Shown here one piece after another: positions 1-8,635 of a stretch of 64,000 bases of DNA; positions within the stretch are counted from its first letter, which is position 1; the number at the start of each line of letters is the position of its first letter. The stretch lies in NCBI GenBank assembly GCA_943369295.1, contig CALRMU020000002.1, forward strand, positions 682,001 to 746,000, in the 5' to 3' direction. The translations under genes were made by a program, and so were the position numbers. This stretch comes from JAKRSE01 sp943369295 (GTDB lineage: Bacteria > Armatimonadota > Fimbriimonadia > Fimbriimonadales > Fimbriimonadaceae). Below the pieces are notes generated by a model, which was not told where the DNA came from, searched no databases, and was given only the letters and a program-made list of their open reading frames with translations.

Positions 1-40
1 GCATCGGGGCACCCCACGATCTAATTTACTAGGCACAGCA

Positions 41-1336
41 TCACCCTGCGGCGACGGATAGTGCCTGATCCAGATCCCACAGAAGATCATCTGTCGTTTC
101 CAGCCCAACCGAAAGCCGCACCGTTCCAGCCGTGATTCCTCCTGCCTTCAGTTCTTCATCGCTGTTCTGTTGATGAGTGGTTGAGGCGGGGTGGATGACA
201 AGGCTTCGAGCATCTCCAACGTTAGCTAGGTGAGAAAAGAGCTGCAGTGATTCGATGAAGGTTTTGCCTGCCTGCCTTTGGCTTCCAGAGCCAGGATTGA
301 TCTCGAAGGCAAGCACCGCCCCCGGACCCTTGGGCAGATACTTCTTAGCCCTTTCGTGATGGGGATGGCTTTCAAGGCCCGCATAGTGGACCTTGCTGAC
401 TTGAGGGTGAGACTCCAAGAACTTCGCCACGGCGAGAGCGTTCTGAACGTGCCTGTCCATCCTCACCGAAAGAGTCTCCAGGCCCTGCAGCAGCAGGAAG
501 GAGTTCATGGGAGAGATGCAGGCGCCAGTGTCGCGAACTGTTTCTGCCCTCAGCTTCACCAAAAAGCCGTAGTGGCCAAAGGTGTCGTAAAACTTCATGC
601 CATGGTAGGCGGGCGAGGCGTCCGCCAGGTTTGGATAGTTGGAGAAATCGAAGTCGCCCGAGTCAACCACAACCCCACCAATCGAGCTTCCATGGCCGCC
701 AATAAACTTGGTTGCCGAGTGGATGACGATAGTGGCTCCCCATTCCATAGGTCGACAGAGATAGGGGGTTGCAAAGGTCGAATCGATGATGAGAGGCACA
801 CCCAAACTCTTGGCGAGCCTTCCCAGCCCTTCAAGATCAGGGATCGCGCCGGAGGGGTTGCCGACCGTTTCAACGAAGAGAGCCTTAGTGTTGGGGCCAG
901 CCGCCGCCTCCCAATCTTCCAGCTTGTCGGGGTTGACGTACTTGACCCCGATTCCCAGCTTGGGCATGGTGTGGGTCAGCAGAGTCAAGCTGCCCCCGTA
1001 AAGCTGGTTCGAGGCCAAAATCTCGTCGCCCGAACGCAGCAGAGTCATAAAGACTCCAAAGATGGCAGCCATCCCGCTGGCAACGGCGACTGCACCAGTG
1101 CCGTTCTCCAGAGAAGCCATCCTTTCTTCAAAAACAGCCGTCGTCGGGTTGCTGATTCGGCTGTAGATGTTGCCGTACTGCTTTAGTTCAAAAAGGTGAG
1201 CCGCCTCATCCGTGTCGTTAAACACGTAGCTGGTGGTTTGATAAATGGGGACGGCGCGAGAGCCTGTGTAGGGGTCCGGAATGTGGCCGGCATGCAGCAT
1301 CCGGGTTTCGAAGCCAAAGTTTCTTGCGTCGCTCAT
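41..1336 (-). CDS. metY: O-acetylhomoserine aminocarboxypropyltransferase (sulfhydrylase)
   Basis: This 431-residue protein is a full-length Cys/Met-metabolism PLP enzyme. It makes homocysteine from O-acetylhomoserine and sulfide in the cytoplasm. The N-terminal block with FETRMLHAGH and PIYQTTSYVF, and the length near 430, fit the MetY branch better than the shorter cystathionine gamma-synthases and lyases. The PLP lysine is K210 in IHSATKFIGGHG; D185 in IIDSTFATP is the expected ring-nitrogen partner. The ATG directly follows the TAA of the upstream cupin gene with no spacer, so the two are probably cotranscribed and coupled. Substrate choice (acetyl versus succinyl homoserine, methanethiol versus sulfide) cannot be settled by eye. 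Confidence 0.92.
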   Translation of the reverse strand: MSDARNFGFETRMLHAGHIPDPYTGSRAVPIYQTTSYVFNDTDEAAHLFELKQYGNIYSRISNPTTAVFEERMASLENGTGAVAVASGMAAIFGVFMTLLRSGDEILASNQLYGGSLTLLTHTMPKLGIGVKYVNPDKLEDWEAAAGPNTKALFVETVGNPSGAIPDLEGLGRLAKSLGVPLIIDSTFATPYLCRPMEWGATIVIHSATKFIGGHGSSIGGVVVDSGDFDFSNYPNLADASPAYHGMKFYDTFGHYGFLVKLRAETVRDTGACISPMNSFLLLQGLETLSVRMDRHVQNALAVAKFLESHPQVSKVHYAGLESHPHHERAKKYLPKGPGAVLAFEINPGSGSQRQAGKTFIESLQLFSHLANVGDARSLVIHPASTTHQQNSDEELKAGGITAGTVRLSVGLETTDDLLWDLDQALSVAAG

Positions 1337-1810
1337 TTAGTACCGAATGTATTCTTTTACGGCGGGGTCTTGGCACAGATTGGCAATATCTGATTCTGTG
1401 GGCCGCTGTGGACGGTCTCTTTCCACGTTGACAACACAGGCGAAGGTCATGGGCTCGCCTTTGTCGGCTCGGAACTGGTGCCACGTCATGGGGGGGATAT
1501 GGACTACATCCAGCATCCCGATCTCTCGAATCTTGCCTCCGACCATCACATGGCCATGACCTTCAATGATCATCACCAAATGCGCGTGATTGTGCCTTTC
1601 CAGAGTCGAATAGCCATCCGCCTGCATCTGAAAGGCGCGCAGCTCGACCGGCAGATCATGCCCGCCAGGGTAGAGAATCTGGCGGGAAATGCTTTTGAAG
1701 TGGGTGCCATCTTCCTTGTAGGGCATGACTTCCACACCCTCCCATCGGCAGCCGCCCAGATGAGTCTGGACGGCCGGAACCTTTTTGGCTTCGGCAGCCT
1801 TTGTTGACAT
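1337..1810 (-). CDS. Single-domain cupin protein
   Basis: I place the start at the ATG at 1810 (157 residues). The longer open frame would run 49 codons back into the end of the protease gene and shows no family similarity there. The protein carries both cupin motifs: the H-N-H of ERHNHAHLVMIIEGHGH and the later IPPMTWHQFRA, so it probably binds a metal in a small beta-barrel. The substrate is unknown. It lies 28 bp downstream of the S41 protease gene and directly abuts metY (TAA then ATG), which suggests cotranscription. It could be a small-molecule dioxygenase, isomerase or sensor; nothing seen decides between them. Confidence 0.82.
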   Translation of the reverse strand: MSTKAAEAKKVPAVQTHLGGCRWEGVEVMPYKEDGTHFKSISRQILYPGGHDLPVELRAFQMQADGYSTLERHNHAHLVMIIEGHGHVMVGGKIREIGMLDVVHIPPMTWHQFRADKGEPMTFACVVNVERDRPQRPTESDIANLCQDPAVKEYIRY

Positions 1811-1838
1811 AGGTGAACTCAAGATACCAAAGGGGGTA

Positions 1839-3101
1839 TCAGCCGCCTGCCGACTGCCCCATCTTTTCCTTGACAACGGCAATGGCCTTATCCAGCTGAC
1901 TGTCCTTGCCCGGTTCGCCGATCTTGGTGTCTTCTGAGATCTTGAGATCAACCTCAATGTCGGCCTTCAGACCGCCAGAAAGATAGGCGCCATCCTGATC
2001 CACCTTGCGCGAGATGTCTCGGCCGCTGGGCAGGAAGTATTTTGCCGTCGTGATCTTGGCACTGGCTCCATCAAAGAGGGTGAAGACGTTTTGGACCGAA
2101 GCCTTTCCATAGGAATGCTCGCCAACCAGAATCGCTCCCTTCAGTTCTTGCAGGACTCCAGCCATGATCTCTGCCGCACTCGCAGACTCGCCATTCATGA
2201 GAACTGCAATGGGGCCGTTCCAGCCAAATTCAGGGACACCCGGAGCAGATTGTGTCTTCACAGTGCCCTGCCTGCCTCTCATCGTCACGACTTTCGTGCC
2301 TGCTCTAAAGCCGCCAATGATTTCACTGACCGACTCAAGGACTCCACCGGGATTGCCGCGAACGTCGATCACCAATCCCTTGGCTCCCTGGTCCATCAGC
2401 TTCATCATCACTTCTCGGTACTGAGCCGGAGTGGTTTCGGAGAACTGGGTGAGGCTGATATAGCCAATATCTGACCCCGGAACCATTTTGCCTTCGGCCG
2501 TTGGAATCGTCACCTTTCCACGCCTCACGCTAAGGACAGTTTTATCGCCCTTGCGCATCACGGTCAACTTGACGACAGTGCCTTCTTCGCCACGAATTCT
2601 GCTGACGATGCTGCTGGAGGGCAGACCAGCAACACTTTCTCCGTCAACTTCTGTCACAACGTCACCGGCCAGAACTCCGGCTCTCTCTGCCGGGCTGCCT
2701 TCAAAGACTGTTACGATTTTGGTTCCCAAGGGGTCGTCGTCCAGCCTTGCGCCGATTCCGACAAAGCCGCCTTCATTTTCAAGAGCAAACTGCTCTGCCG
2801 TCACAGGTTCAAGAAAGTTTGTATGGGGGTCGCCGAGCGAAGAGAACATGCCCTGCATCGCCGCATATCTCAGCTGATCCTTCTCAGTCTTTCGATAGTA
2901 GCGGGCAGAAATGGTGGCGTAGTGCTCTCTAAAAACTTCCGACGGCGGCTTTTTGGTGGCCTGAGGAATGAAGACAGAGGTCAGACGATCAAGGTCCGGG
3001 GTGCCTCCATCCATAAAGTCTTTAAGGACAAAGCCAGAAGTAAAGGCAAAGAGGCTGGCGCCCACGGTGAGGGCTGCCTGACCAGCAAGTTTCAAGCTCA
3101 T
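1839..3101 (-). CDS. S41 family C-terminal processing protease (catalytically complete)
   Basis: This 420-residue protein has an N-terminal signal or anchor (residues about 5-28), a PDZ domain (about 108-195) and a C-terminal tail-specific protease domain. By alignment with the E. coli Tsp motif, S308 in GESASAAEIMAG and K333 in EHSYGKASVQ form the Ser-Lys dyad, exactly 25 residues apart as in Tsp. It should act outside the cytoplasmic membrane, trimming C-termini of envelope proteins. The start ATG (3099-3101) shares one base with the TAA of the upstream S41 relative, so the two are translationally coupled. Family assignment is strong; the physiological substrate is unknown. Confidence 0.9.
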   Translation of the reverse strand: MSLKLAGQAALTVGASLFAFTSGFVLKDFMDGGTPDLDRLTSVFIPQATKKPPSEVFREHYATISARYYRKTEKDQLRYAAMQGMFSSLGDPHTNFLEPVTAEQFALENEGGFVGIGARLDDDPLGTKIVTVFEGSPAERAGVLAGDVVTEVDGESVAGLPSSSIVSRIRGEEGTVVKLTVMRKGDKTVLSVRRGKVTIPTAEGKMVPGSDIGYISLTQFSETTPAQYREVMMKLMDQGAKGLVIDVRGNPGGVLESVSEIIGGFRAGTKVVTMRGRQGTVKTQSAPGVPEFGWNGPIAVLMNGESASAAEIMAGVLQELKGAILVGEHSYGKASVQNVFTLFDGASAKITTAKYFLPSGRDISRKVDQDGAYLSGGLKADIEVDLKISEDTKIGEPGKDSQLDKAIAVVKEKMGQSAGG

Positions 3102-4390
3102 TAGTTTCCTGCTCCTGCCTTGGTTGTTGTGCTGGCTGCAGCGGTGCCAGATTGGGGTCTAAAGAGACCGGTTACCAGAGTGTAACCGTGTCCACCTTGG
3201 ACGGCAAAGGTTTCGATCCAGGCTCGCTCGCCCGCCATCGAAGATCCCTTGAGCTTTGCCTGTCCGCGTGAAGATAAGGCAAGAGCAAAGATCTCAGAGG
3301 CTCCTCTCGTCGTTTGATCAACAAGAAGTGTCAGGCGGCCTGGCTTGGCAATACCGCCTCTGATTGAAAGGGGCCTGAGTTCCTTGTCCTTCTCAGAAAC
3401 AAGACTTCCGTAGACTCCCGGAGCTGCCAGAGCTTCGAGGGCAGATTTCATCGCCCCTATGTCCCCTTGACCCGTGCCTCTCAAGTCCAGAACGACATCC
3501 CTGCCTGAGAGCTTTTCCTGCTGAATCGCTTCCTGCAGGCCCCTCATAAATCTCACCTTGTAGCTGCCGTCAGTCTGTTTGACTAAGGGCTTGACCTGAG
3601 CGATGGAGCGCGTGATTGAGGCCGACATAGGGGTGCTCTGCCTCATCCACTCGACCTTCAAGGTCCCTTCTTTCCCTGTGGTCAGAAGCTCTCTTGCTCT
3701 GGAAGCAACAAAGTTGTTTTCTGCCTTCTTTCTAAAGGCTTCTCGAGCTGTTTCCAGCTTGGTCCAGGGGATCTCCTTTTTGTCCGCCTTTTCCTGAAGC
3801 TCCCTCAGCTGCCTAATGTCCAAGGCGCTAAGGACGGCTCGCCCGTCAAGTCCAACGATTCGGTCGCCAGGCTGAAGACCAGCCTTCGCGGCAGGAGTGC
3901 CTTCTGGCACCGCGGTCACTTCGAGAACAGGCAGTAGCATAAGGGAATCCAAATCTGGAGCCTTGTCCTGAAGCTTCTTCAGTTCCTCTTGGTCGAACTT
4001 GAGACTGAGTTCGATTCCAATACCTTCATAAGTGCCGGTCAGCCGTTTTGAAAGAGCCGCCATCTGCTCTTTTGGCAGGTAGGTAGAAAGGGGGTCAGCC
4101 AGGCTGCCGATCATGCCTCGAATCGAGCCGCTCGCCAGGCCATCTTCATCCTTCACGCCATCAACGTAGGTCTGCTCCAGCATCCGTGTGAGCTGGTAGA
4201 AGTACTCCCCCTCAGAAAGTGAAAGTGGAGCGTCTCGGCTGGCAAGGATTCGCTGGCTGAACAGAGGATCACCAACCGCTGCCAAGGGTTGACCTGTGTC
4301 CTGAGCTTTTCTGACAACCAGTCCGCCGGCAAAGCCCGCAAGAACGAGAACGAGGGGAATCCATCCCCATTGGCGGGCAGGCTTTTGCAT
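3101..4390 (-). CDS. S41-like PDZ protein, probable pseudoprotease
   Basis: This 429-residue protein has an N-terminal membrane anchor (about 9-26), a PDZ region (about 120-190, with AGLQPGDRIVGLDGRAV) split by a charged insertion, and a C-terminal S41-like fold (LDLRGTGQGDIG, then TTRGASEIFALALSSRG). Where S41 proteases carry catalytic Ser and, 25 residues later, Lys, it has G363 and E388. It therefore appears inactive as a peptidase. It overlaps the start of the intact S41 gene by one base, which suggests a partner, adaptor or substrate-presenting role for that enzyme. Function is inferred from family and position only. Alignment in the S/G region could slip by two residues (S365), but no lysine appears at the second site. 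Confidence 0.75.
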   Translation of the reverse strand: MQKPARQWGWIPLVLVLAGFAGGLVVRKAQDTGQPLAAVGDPLFSQRILASRDAPLSLSEGEYFYQLTRMLEQTYVDGVKDEDGLASGSIRGMIGSLADPLSTYLPKEQMAALSKRLTGTYEGIGIELSLKFDQEELKKLQDKAPDLDSLMLLPVLEVTAVPEGTPAAKAGLQPGDRIVGLDGRAVLSALDIRQLRELQEKADKKEIPWTKLETAREAFRKKAENNFVASRARELLTTGKEGTLKVEWMRQSTPMSASITRSIAQVKPLVKQTDGSYKVRFMRGLQEAIQQEKLSGRDVVLDLRGTGQGDIGAMKSALEALAAPGVYGSLVSEKDKELRPLSIRGGIAKPGRLTLLVDQTTRGASEIFALALSSRGQAKLKGSSMAGERAWIETFAVQGGHGYTLVTGLFRPQSGTAAASTTTKAGAGN

Positions 4391-4484
4391 CTTGCTAGAG
4401 ATCCTTACGTAGCTGTTGTACCGTGACCAGGGACAAAAAAGGCGGGCACAACTGCGGGCTGATTCTGTTTACGCTTGAACCAGC

Positions 4485-6620
4485 CTACAAAGTTTCTGCA
4501 GCTTTCCTTACGCTCTCGTGGGTGCTCTGCTTCAAGCGCTCAACTACAGCCGCAGGCAGCTTGAACTTTCCACTTGAACCAAGCTGAATCAAGGCAAGCT
4601 GAACATCCTCTGAATTATCAGTCAGGGTGTTTTCGATTTCGCCTTGAGCCACAGGTTCAGCCTGAGTGCTGAAGGCAAGAAGAGCAGCAGCTCGCACCTT
4701 TCCTGATGGATCAACAACTGCCTGCCTCAAGGAGGCTCTGTATTCAGCCTTCGGTGACTTCTGCATCGCATTGAGCAGCATCACTCGAACCGTAGCCGAA
4801 TCGTCCTTTACGCCCCTGATGGCTTCTGCTCGAATCTCATCAAAAGGAGTTTCCAAAAGTCTCGAAAGAGCCGTGGCTCGTACCCATTGGCTGGGATCGT
4901 TGACACCGGAGTAGAGCAGTCTTCGAGCCGCAAGATCAAATGTCACATCCAGTGACTGAGCGATTCTTAAGCGGACTGTTGGATGTGGCTCGCCCCTGAA
5001 GTCCAGTGCGCCCGCCATGGCCACTTGATCTTCTCTGGCCTTGCTGCGGCCCAAAATCTCGACACCAGTCAGCCTGGTGCGCCATCCACGGTTGACCAGC
5101 AGAACGCTGACGAGGTTGAGCGTGGTTCGGTCGAGGTCGCCCTTCAGAAACTCGGCAGCGAAGCGTCTGTTCGTTTCAAAAGGACCCTTTTTCAGGACAT
5201 CCACTAGGCCGGCTTGTCCGTCTGGACCCTGTTCTCCCAACGCTCGGCAGGCAAGATAGGTATCGCCGATTGATCCGCCGCCTGCAACTGCCCTCAAAGG
5301 ACCGATGAGCCGAGGATCTGGCTTAGAGGCGGCCGCGTCCATGGCCGTAGCTCTAATCCAGCTTCTTTCACTGCTCAAAAATTCGTTGAATTTCAGGATC
5401 TTGGTGTCATCCCACCCTGTATTCAGGCTGGACACCCAGCCAAGAACAAGCTTTTCTGATTCAGAAAGCTCTGATTTACGAATCTCCTGAAGCGCTTCTG
5501 CAGAGGACAGAGTCTTGACCTGCTGATACTCAAAAGTGGTCTGTTCCAGTGGTCCCCTTTCGTAAGGAACTGGAGGTGGGCCCAGCTGGACAAAGGCGGG
5601 CACGCCCGAAAGCTGGAGTTCATTGAGCGAAATCGAATAGTCCGTCCACTCAGAACCAGGGTTGACCCAGGTTCCTTCTGCTTTTTTGAAGACTCTGCCG
5701 AAGGTGCCTTCGTGTCCTGGCATCTCACCTTTAAGCAGGCAGAAGTAAAGAGGTCTGCCTTTTTCGTCAGCAAGTGTGAGAGCCAGTGGTTCTTGGCTGG
5801 TCGACCTGAATTTGAAGCTGATTCCAGGACGGGCAGAATCGCTGGCGGGAAGACGCAGAACATTGACTCCGCCACGAGGAATCACACCTTTGCTGCGAAC
5901 AGTCGTGACTTCGCCTGAAGTCACTGCTTCCACTTCTCCGAACGCTGCAGGAATCTCAGTTTGATTCGGCTTGAGACCTGAAAGCTCAGGACGCAGGCCT
6001 GAAATTTGGTCAAGCACTTGGCTCTTCAAAACTTCTTTGGGGGCCAGTCTAGAAAATGAATTCCAACTCAAGACTGTCAGTCTCTGACCATCAACAGTGA
6101 AGTCTTGAGTGGGGCCATCCAAACCGGAATGAATGACGAAAGAAGCCGAATAGGGGCCGCGAAAGACATTGTCAATCGCTTGAAAACGATCAGAGTTCGA
6201 GAGCGTTCCCGCACCTTCCCATAGAAGCCTGCGGGCAAGGGGATCAAGCGAATCTCTGCCGCCCAGTGCCAGGGCTCTCGGTTCTTCCTTGCCAGAAGCT
6301 GGCTGTCCGAAGTCTGAAGAATTCAAGATGGCCGTAAGATGCTCAGCATCCTCAGAGTAATCCAGGGTGATCCTCAGCTTTCCGCCAGTGACTGAGGCCG
6401 CTTGGTCAGAAACTTCCTTGAAAGCCGCCTTGATGTCTTCGACCATGAAGGGCTCAAGGGTAGATCGCCGTGGAACGACGACGCCAGAAGGCATCTTGAC
6501 GTAGGTTGTGGTCCTCGTCAGGAGAACCACTTTCACTCTGAGATTTTCACTGCCACCACCAGCCTGGGCCAAGACGGACCCCGTCATGGCCAGAACAGTG
6601 ATGATGGCAGCGCTGCGCAT
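4485..6620 (-). CDS. Secreted HEAT-repeat protein of unknown function
   Basis: The likely start is the ATG at 6620 (711 residues), because it opens a clean signal peptide (RSAAIITVLAMTGSVLAQA) and leaves a 22-bp gap after mtnP; the longer open frame would run through mtnP. Residues about 30-430 are a beta-rich extracytoplasmic region without a family I recognise. From about residue 430 to the end there are helical HEAT-like repeats with recurrent patterns such as WVRATALSRLLE and RAAALLAFSTQ. Such repeats usually bind other proteins. It lies in a minus-strand run between mtnP and the S41 pair. No catalytic residues are apparent. Confidence 0.75.
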   Translation of the reverse strand: MRSAAIITVLAMTGSVLAQAGGGSENLRVKVVLLTRTTTYVKMPSGVVVPRRSTLEPFMVEDIKAAFKEVSDQAASVTGGKLRITLDYSEDAEHLTAILNSSDFGQPASGKEEPRALALGGRDSLDPLARRLLWEGAGTLSNSDRFQAIDNVFRGPYSASFVIHSGLDGPTQDFTVDGQRLTVLSWNSFSRLAPKEVLKSQVLDQISGLRPELSGLKPNQTEIPAAFGEVEAVTSGEVTTVRSKGVIPRGGVNVLRLPASDSARPGISFKFRSTSQEPLALTLADEKGRPLYFCLLKGEMPGHEGTFGRVFKKAEGTWVNPGSEWTDYSISLNELQLSGVPAFVQLGPPPVPYERGPLEQTTFEYQQVKTLSSAEALQEIRKSELSESEKLVLGWVSSLNTGWDDTKILKFNEFLSSERSWIRATAMDAAASKPDPRLIGPLRAVAGGGSIGDTYLACRALGEQGPDGQAGLVDVLKKGPFETNRRFAAEFLKGDLDRTTLNLVSVLLVNRGWRTRLTGVEILGRSKAREDQVAMAGALDFRGEPHPTVRLRIAQSLDVTFDLAARRLLYSGVNDPSQWVRATALSRLLETPFDEIRAEAIRGVKDDSATVRVMLLNAMQKSPKAEYRASLRQAVVDPSGKVRAAALLAFSTQAEPVAQGEIENTLTDNSEDVQLALIQLGSSGKFKLPAAVVERLKQSTHESVRKAAETL

Positions 6621-6642
6621 ACGATTTACGATGATAGCCGAC

Positions 6643-7479
6643 TCACTCGAAAATGCGGACGTCGAAGGGAGAAGAAGCGTGTCCGTCTCCCCTTGTGTAT
6701 TGAAGCGTGTCTTTGCTGCCGATGCCGCTAAGATCCTGAGGAAGTCGTGAGATGAGGTCGAGAACAACGGTTCTGGCCTTTTCTGCATTGCTCTTGAAAA
6801 CTTCAAGAACGTTGTGAGCGGTGACAGCTTCGGTGTCTGCAACAACGCCGCTGTCAAAGTCGGTGACGAGTGAAATGTTCACGACACCCATGCCCAGTTC
6901 GTGGCAGAGGTAAGCCTCTGGGTACTGGGTCATGTTGATGATCTGCCATCCCATCTGGGTGAACCACATTGATTCTGCCTTTGAAGAGAATCGGGGACCC
7001 TGAATGACAACGACCGTGCCGCCATCGTGGCAGGTGATTCCTGCCGCTTCAATGGCTTCGACAGCCAGCTTGCGCAGGGTTTTGTCGTACATGTCGGCCG
7101 GAGAAACGTGGGCCGTGATCGGGCCATCGTAGAAGGTATCAGGAACTCGGCCATTGGTGCGGTCGATGAACTGGTCAGCGACGACAAAGTGGCCTGGCTC
7201 GATATGCCTCTGAAGTGAACCAACAGCGCATGGGCTGACAATCGCTCGAACTCCCAGCTTGTGCATGGCCCAAACGTTGGCTCGATAGTTGATCTTGTGG
7301 GGGGGAATTGTGTGGTGCCTGCCGTGCCTAGGAAGGAAGGCGACCTTGCGTCCTGCCACTTCGGCGAGCATCACTGCGTCGCTGGGCGGACCGTAGGGTG
7401 TGTCAACCTTGACTTCCGTCACGTTTTCAAGCAGGCTGTAAAAGCCCGATCCGCCAAAGACTCCGATTTCTGCCGTCAT
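6643..7479 (-). CDS. mtnP: S-methyl-5'-thioadenosine phosphorylase
   Basis: This 278-residue protein is a full-length purine nucleoside phosphorylase superfamily member. Diagnostic features are the N-terminal IGVFGGSGFY phosphate loop, PRHGRHHTIPPHKINYRANV, and the late NMTQYPEAYLCHELG with VTDFDSG. It would split methylthioadenosine, the by-product of spermidine synthesis, into adenine and methylthioribose-1-phosphate. A spermidine synthase gene lies elsewhere in this window at about 36.6 kb. The MTAP assignment rather than general PNP rests on length and the HGRHH and YPE motifs; 6-oxopurine specificity cannot be excluded. The gene sits 43 bp after a binding lipoprotein gene and 22 bp before the HEAT-repeat gene. 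Confidence 0.88.
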   Translation of the reverse strand: MTAEIGVFGGSGFYSLLENVTEVKVDTPYGPPSDAVMLAEVAGRKVAFLPRHGRHHTIPPHKINYRANVWAMHKLGVRAIVSPCAVGSLQRHIEPGHFVVADQFIDRTNGRVPDTFYDGPITAHVSPADMYDKTLRKLAVEAIEAAGITCHDGGTVVVIQGPRFSSKAESMWFTQMGWQIINMTQYPEAYLCHELGMGVVNISLVTDFDSGVVADTEAVTAHNVLEVFKSNAEKARTVVLDLISRLPQDLSGIGSKDTLQYTRGDGHASSPFDVRIFE

Positions 7480-7522
7480 GTGATGTTTCTCTTATGTGGA
7501 CTGATGAGATGAAAAAGAATTA

Positions 7523-8434
7523 CTAGTTCTGGGCCCGAAGTTTGCCGATCGCGACTCCGATCGTGTCAACCAGCACTTCAACCCTGCTTCCTCTGCGGAC
7601 GAGAATGTCGGTTTCAACATCGTAAACCCGCTTGTTCTTTACTGCCGCCACTGACTGCAGACGAGGATCACCTAGAATTTTCGTGCCAACTCCAGAGGAA
7701 GTGAAAATCACCTGAGGGTCAGCCTGAATAATGGCTTCGACGTTGATGGGTGCAAAGGCTTTTCCAGCAGGACCGACGGGATTTACACCGCACTGTCGGA
7801 GAATGTCTGCCCAGAAGCTCTCAGAGCCGGGAGCCAGGTAGCTGCCAGGCTGTCCAATGAGGAACATCATGCCTGGCTTCTCGATCCCTTTCTCTGCAAG
7901 AACGCCGCGCGCCTGAGCAAATCCTCTGAAGATCGAGTCGATGTACTCTGAAGTGGTCATTTCTCCGCCAATCGCCGAAGCCATGGTGAAGATCTGTCTG
8001 CGATAGTCCTCGAACGTCAGGGGGTCCCAGGCAACGGTCTTGATGCCCAGCTGATCAATCTTTGAGATTTCACTTTCGCTGAAGAGCGACTTGTCGTAAA
8101 TCACGACATCTGGCTTCAGGGCTGCGATCTTTTCGTAGTCCGGTGAGGTCCCGTCCATTACGACTTCAGCTGATGAAATAGTAGTTGTCGGAAAATTGCA
8201 GTTGGCTGTTCGGCCAATCAAGTTCTGATTGACATCAAACTTTGAGGTCAGCTCAGTTGTTGAAGGCGAGAGACTGATGACCTGGGGCATCATTTTTGCC
8301 CTGGGCTGACCGCCAACAACGGGGCTAGACTGGCATCCAGCTAAGAATGCCAAGCACGCACAAGTCAAAAGGCCAACGAAGCCTCGTCGAAGCATGGGGC
8401 GATTGTGGCTGATTCGGCTCACGTCTCTTTTCAA
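7523..8434 (-). CDS. Metal/cobalamin-type ABC transporter substrate-binding lipoprotein (BtuF/FepB-like)
   Basis: The protein is about 303 residues from a TTG start at 8434, or 290 from the ATG at 8395. The ATG fits the signal peptide better: LLRR-type positive start, hydrophobic stretch, then the lipobox LAGC. The mature part has two lobes typical of helical-backbone metal receptors: an early SLSPSTTELTSKF block and ADPQVIFTSS near the C-terminus. Such proteins deliver vitamin B12, haem or siderophore-bound iron to an ABC permease. No permease or ATPase gene is adjacent, so it is an orphan receptor here. It is the first protein gene after tRNA-Trp on this strand. Confidence 0.82.
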   Translation of the reverse strand: MKRDVSRISHNRPMLRRGFVGLLTCACLAFLAGCQSSPVVGGQPRAKMMPQVISLSPSTTELTSKFDVNQNLIGRTANCNFPTTTISSAEVVMDGTSPDYEKIAALKPDVVIYDKSLFSESEISKIDQLGIKTVAWDPLTFEDYRRQIFTMASAIGGEMTTSEYIDSIFRGFAQARGVLAEKGIEKPGMMFLIGQPGSYLAPGSESFWADILRQCGVNPVGPAGKAFAPINVEAIIQADPQVIFTSSGVGTKILGDPRLQSVAAVKNKRVYDVETDILVRRGSRVEVLVDTIGVAIGKLRAQN

Positions 8435-8522
8435 CCCTTGGGACCGGGCTCTCGTGCCCGACAGATTCTGGTGTGAATAACCAAGGAAGAATGTGTCTGT
8501 TATCCAGACATGAAAAGAAGAA

Positions 8523-8598
8523 TGGCAGGGGCGACAGGGCTCGAACCCGCGACCTAAGGTTTTGGAGACCTTCGCTCTACCAACTGAGCTACACCCCT
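8523..8598 (-). tRNA. tRNA-Trp (anticodon CCA)
   Basis: Read on the minus strand, the sequence folds into a complete cloverleaf: acceptor AGGGGTG with CGCCCCT, D arm GCTC/GAGC, anticodon arm AAGGT-CTCCAAA-ACCTT, and T arm GCGGG-TTCGAGC-CCTGT. The anticodon is CCA (tryptophan). The discriminator base is G and the 3' CCA tail is encoded (8523-8525). It lies between the kynureninase gene and the binding lipoprotein gene, all on the same strand. Confidence 0.96.
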
Positions 8599-8635
8599 GC
8601 GAGGAATTGAATTTTACCAGATTCTGAGGCGAAAA

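Noticed and set aside
278..1186. 302-codon plus-strand open frame opposite metY
   Set aside because: It is the antisense shadow of a strongly conserved enzyme, and its own translation shows no domain.
8432..8600. tRNA integration site or mobile element next to tRNA-Trp
   Set aside because: No direct repeat of the tRNA 3' end, integrase or phage gene is seen on either side.
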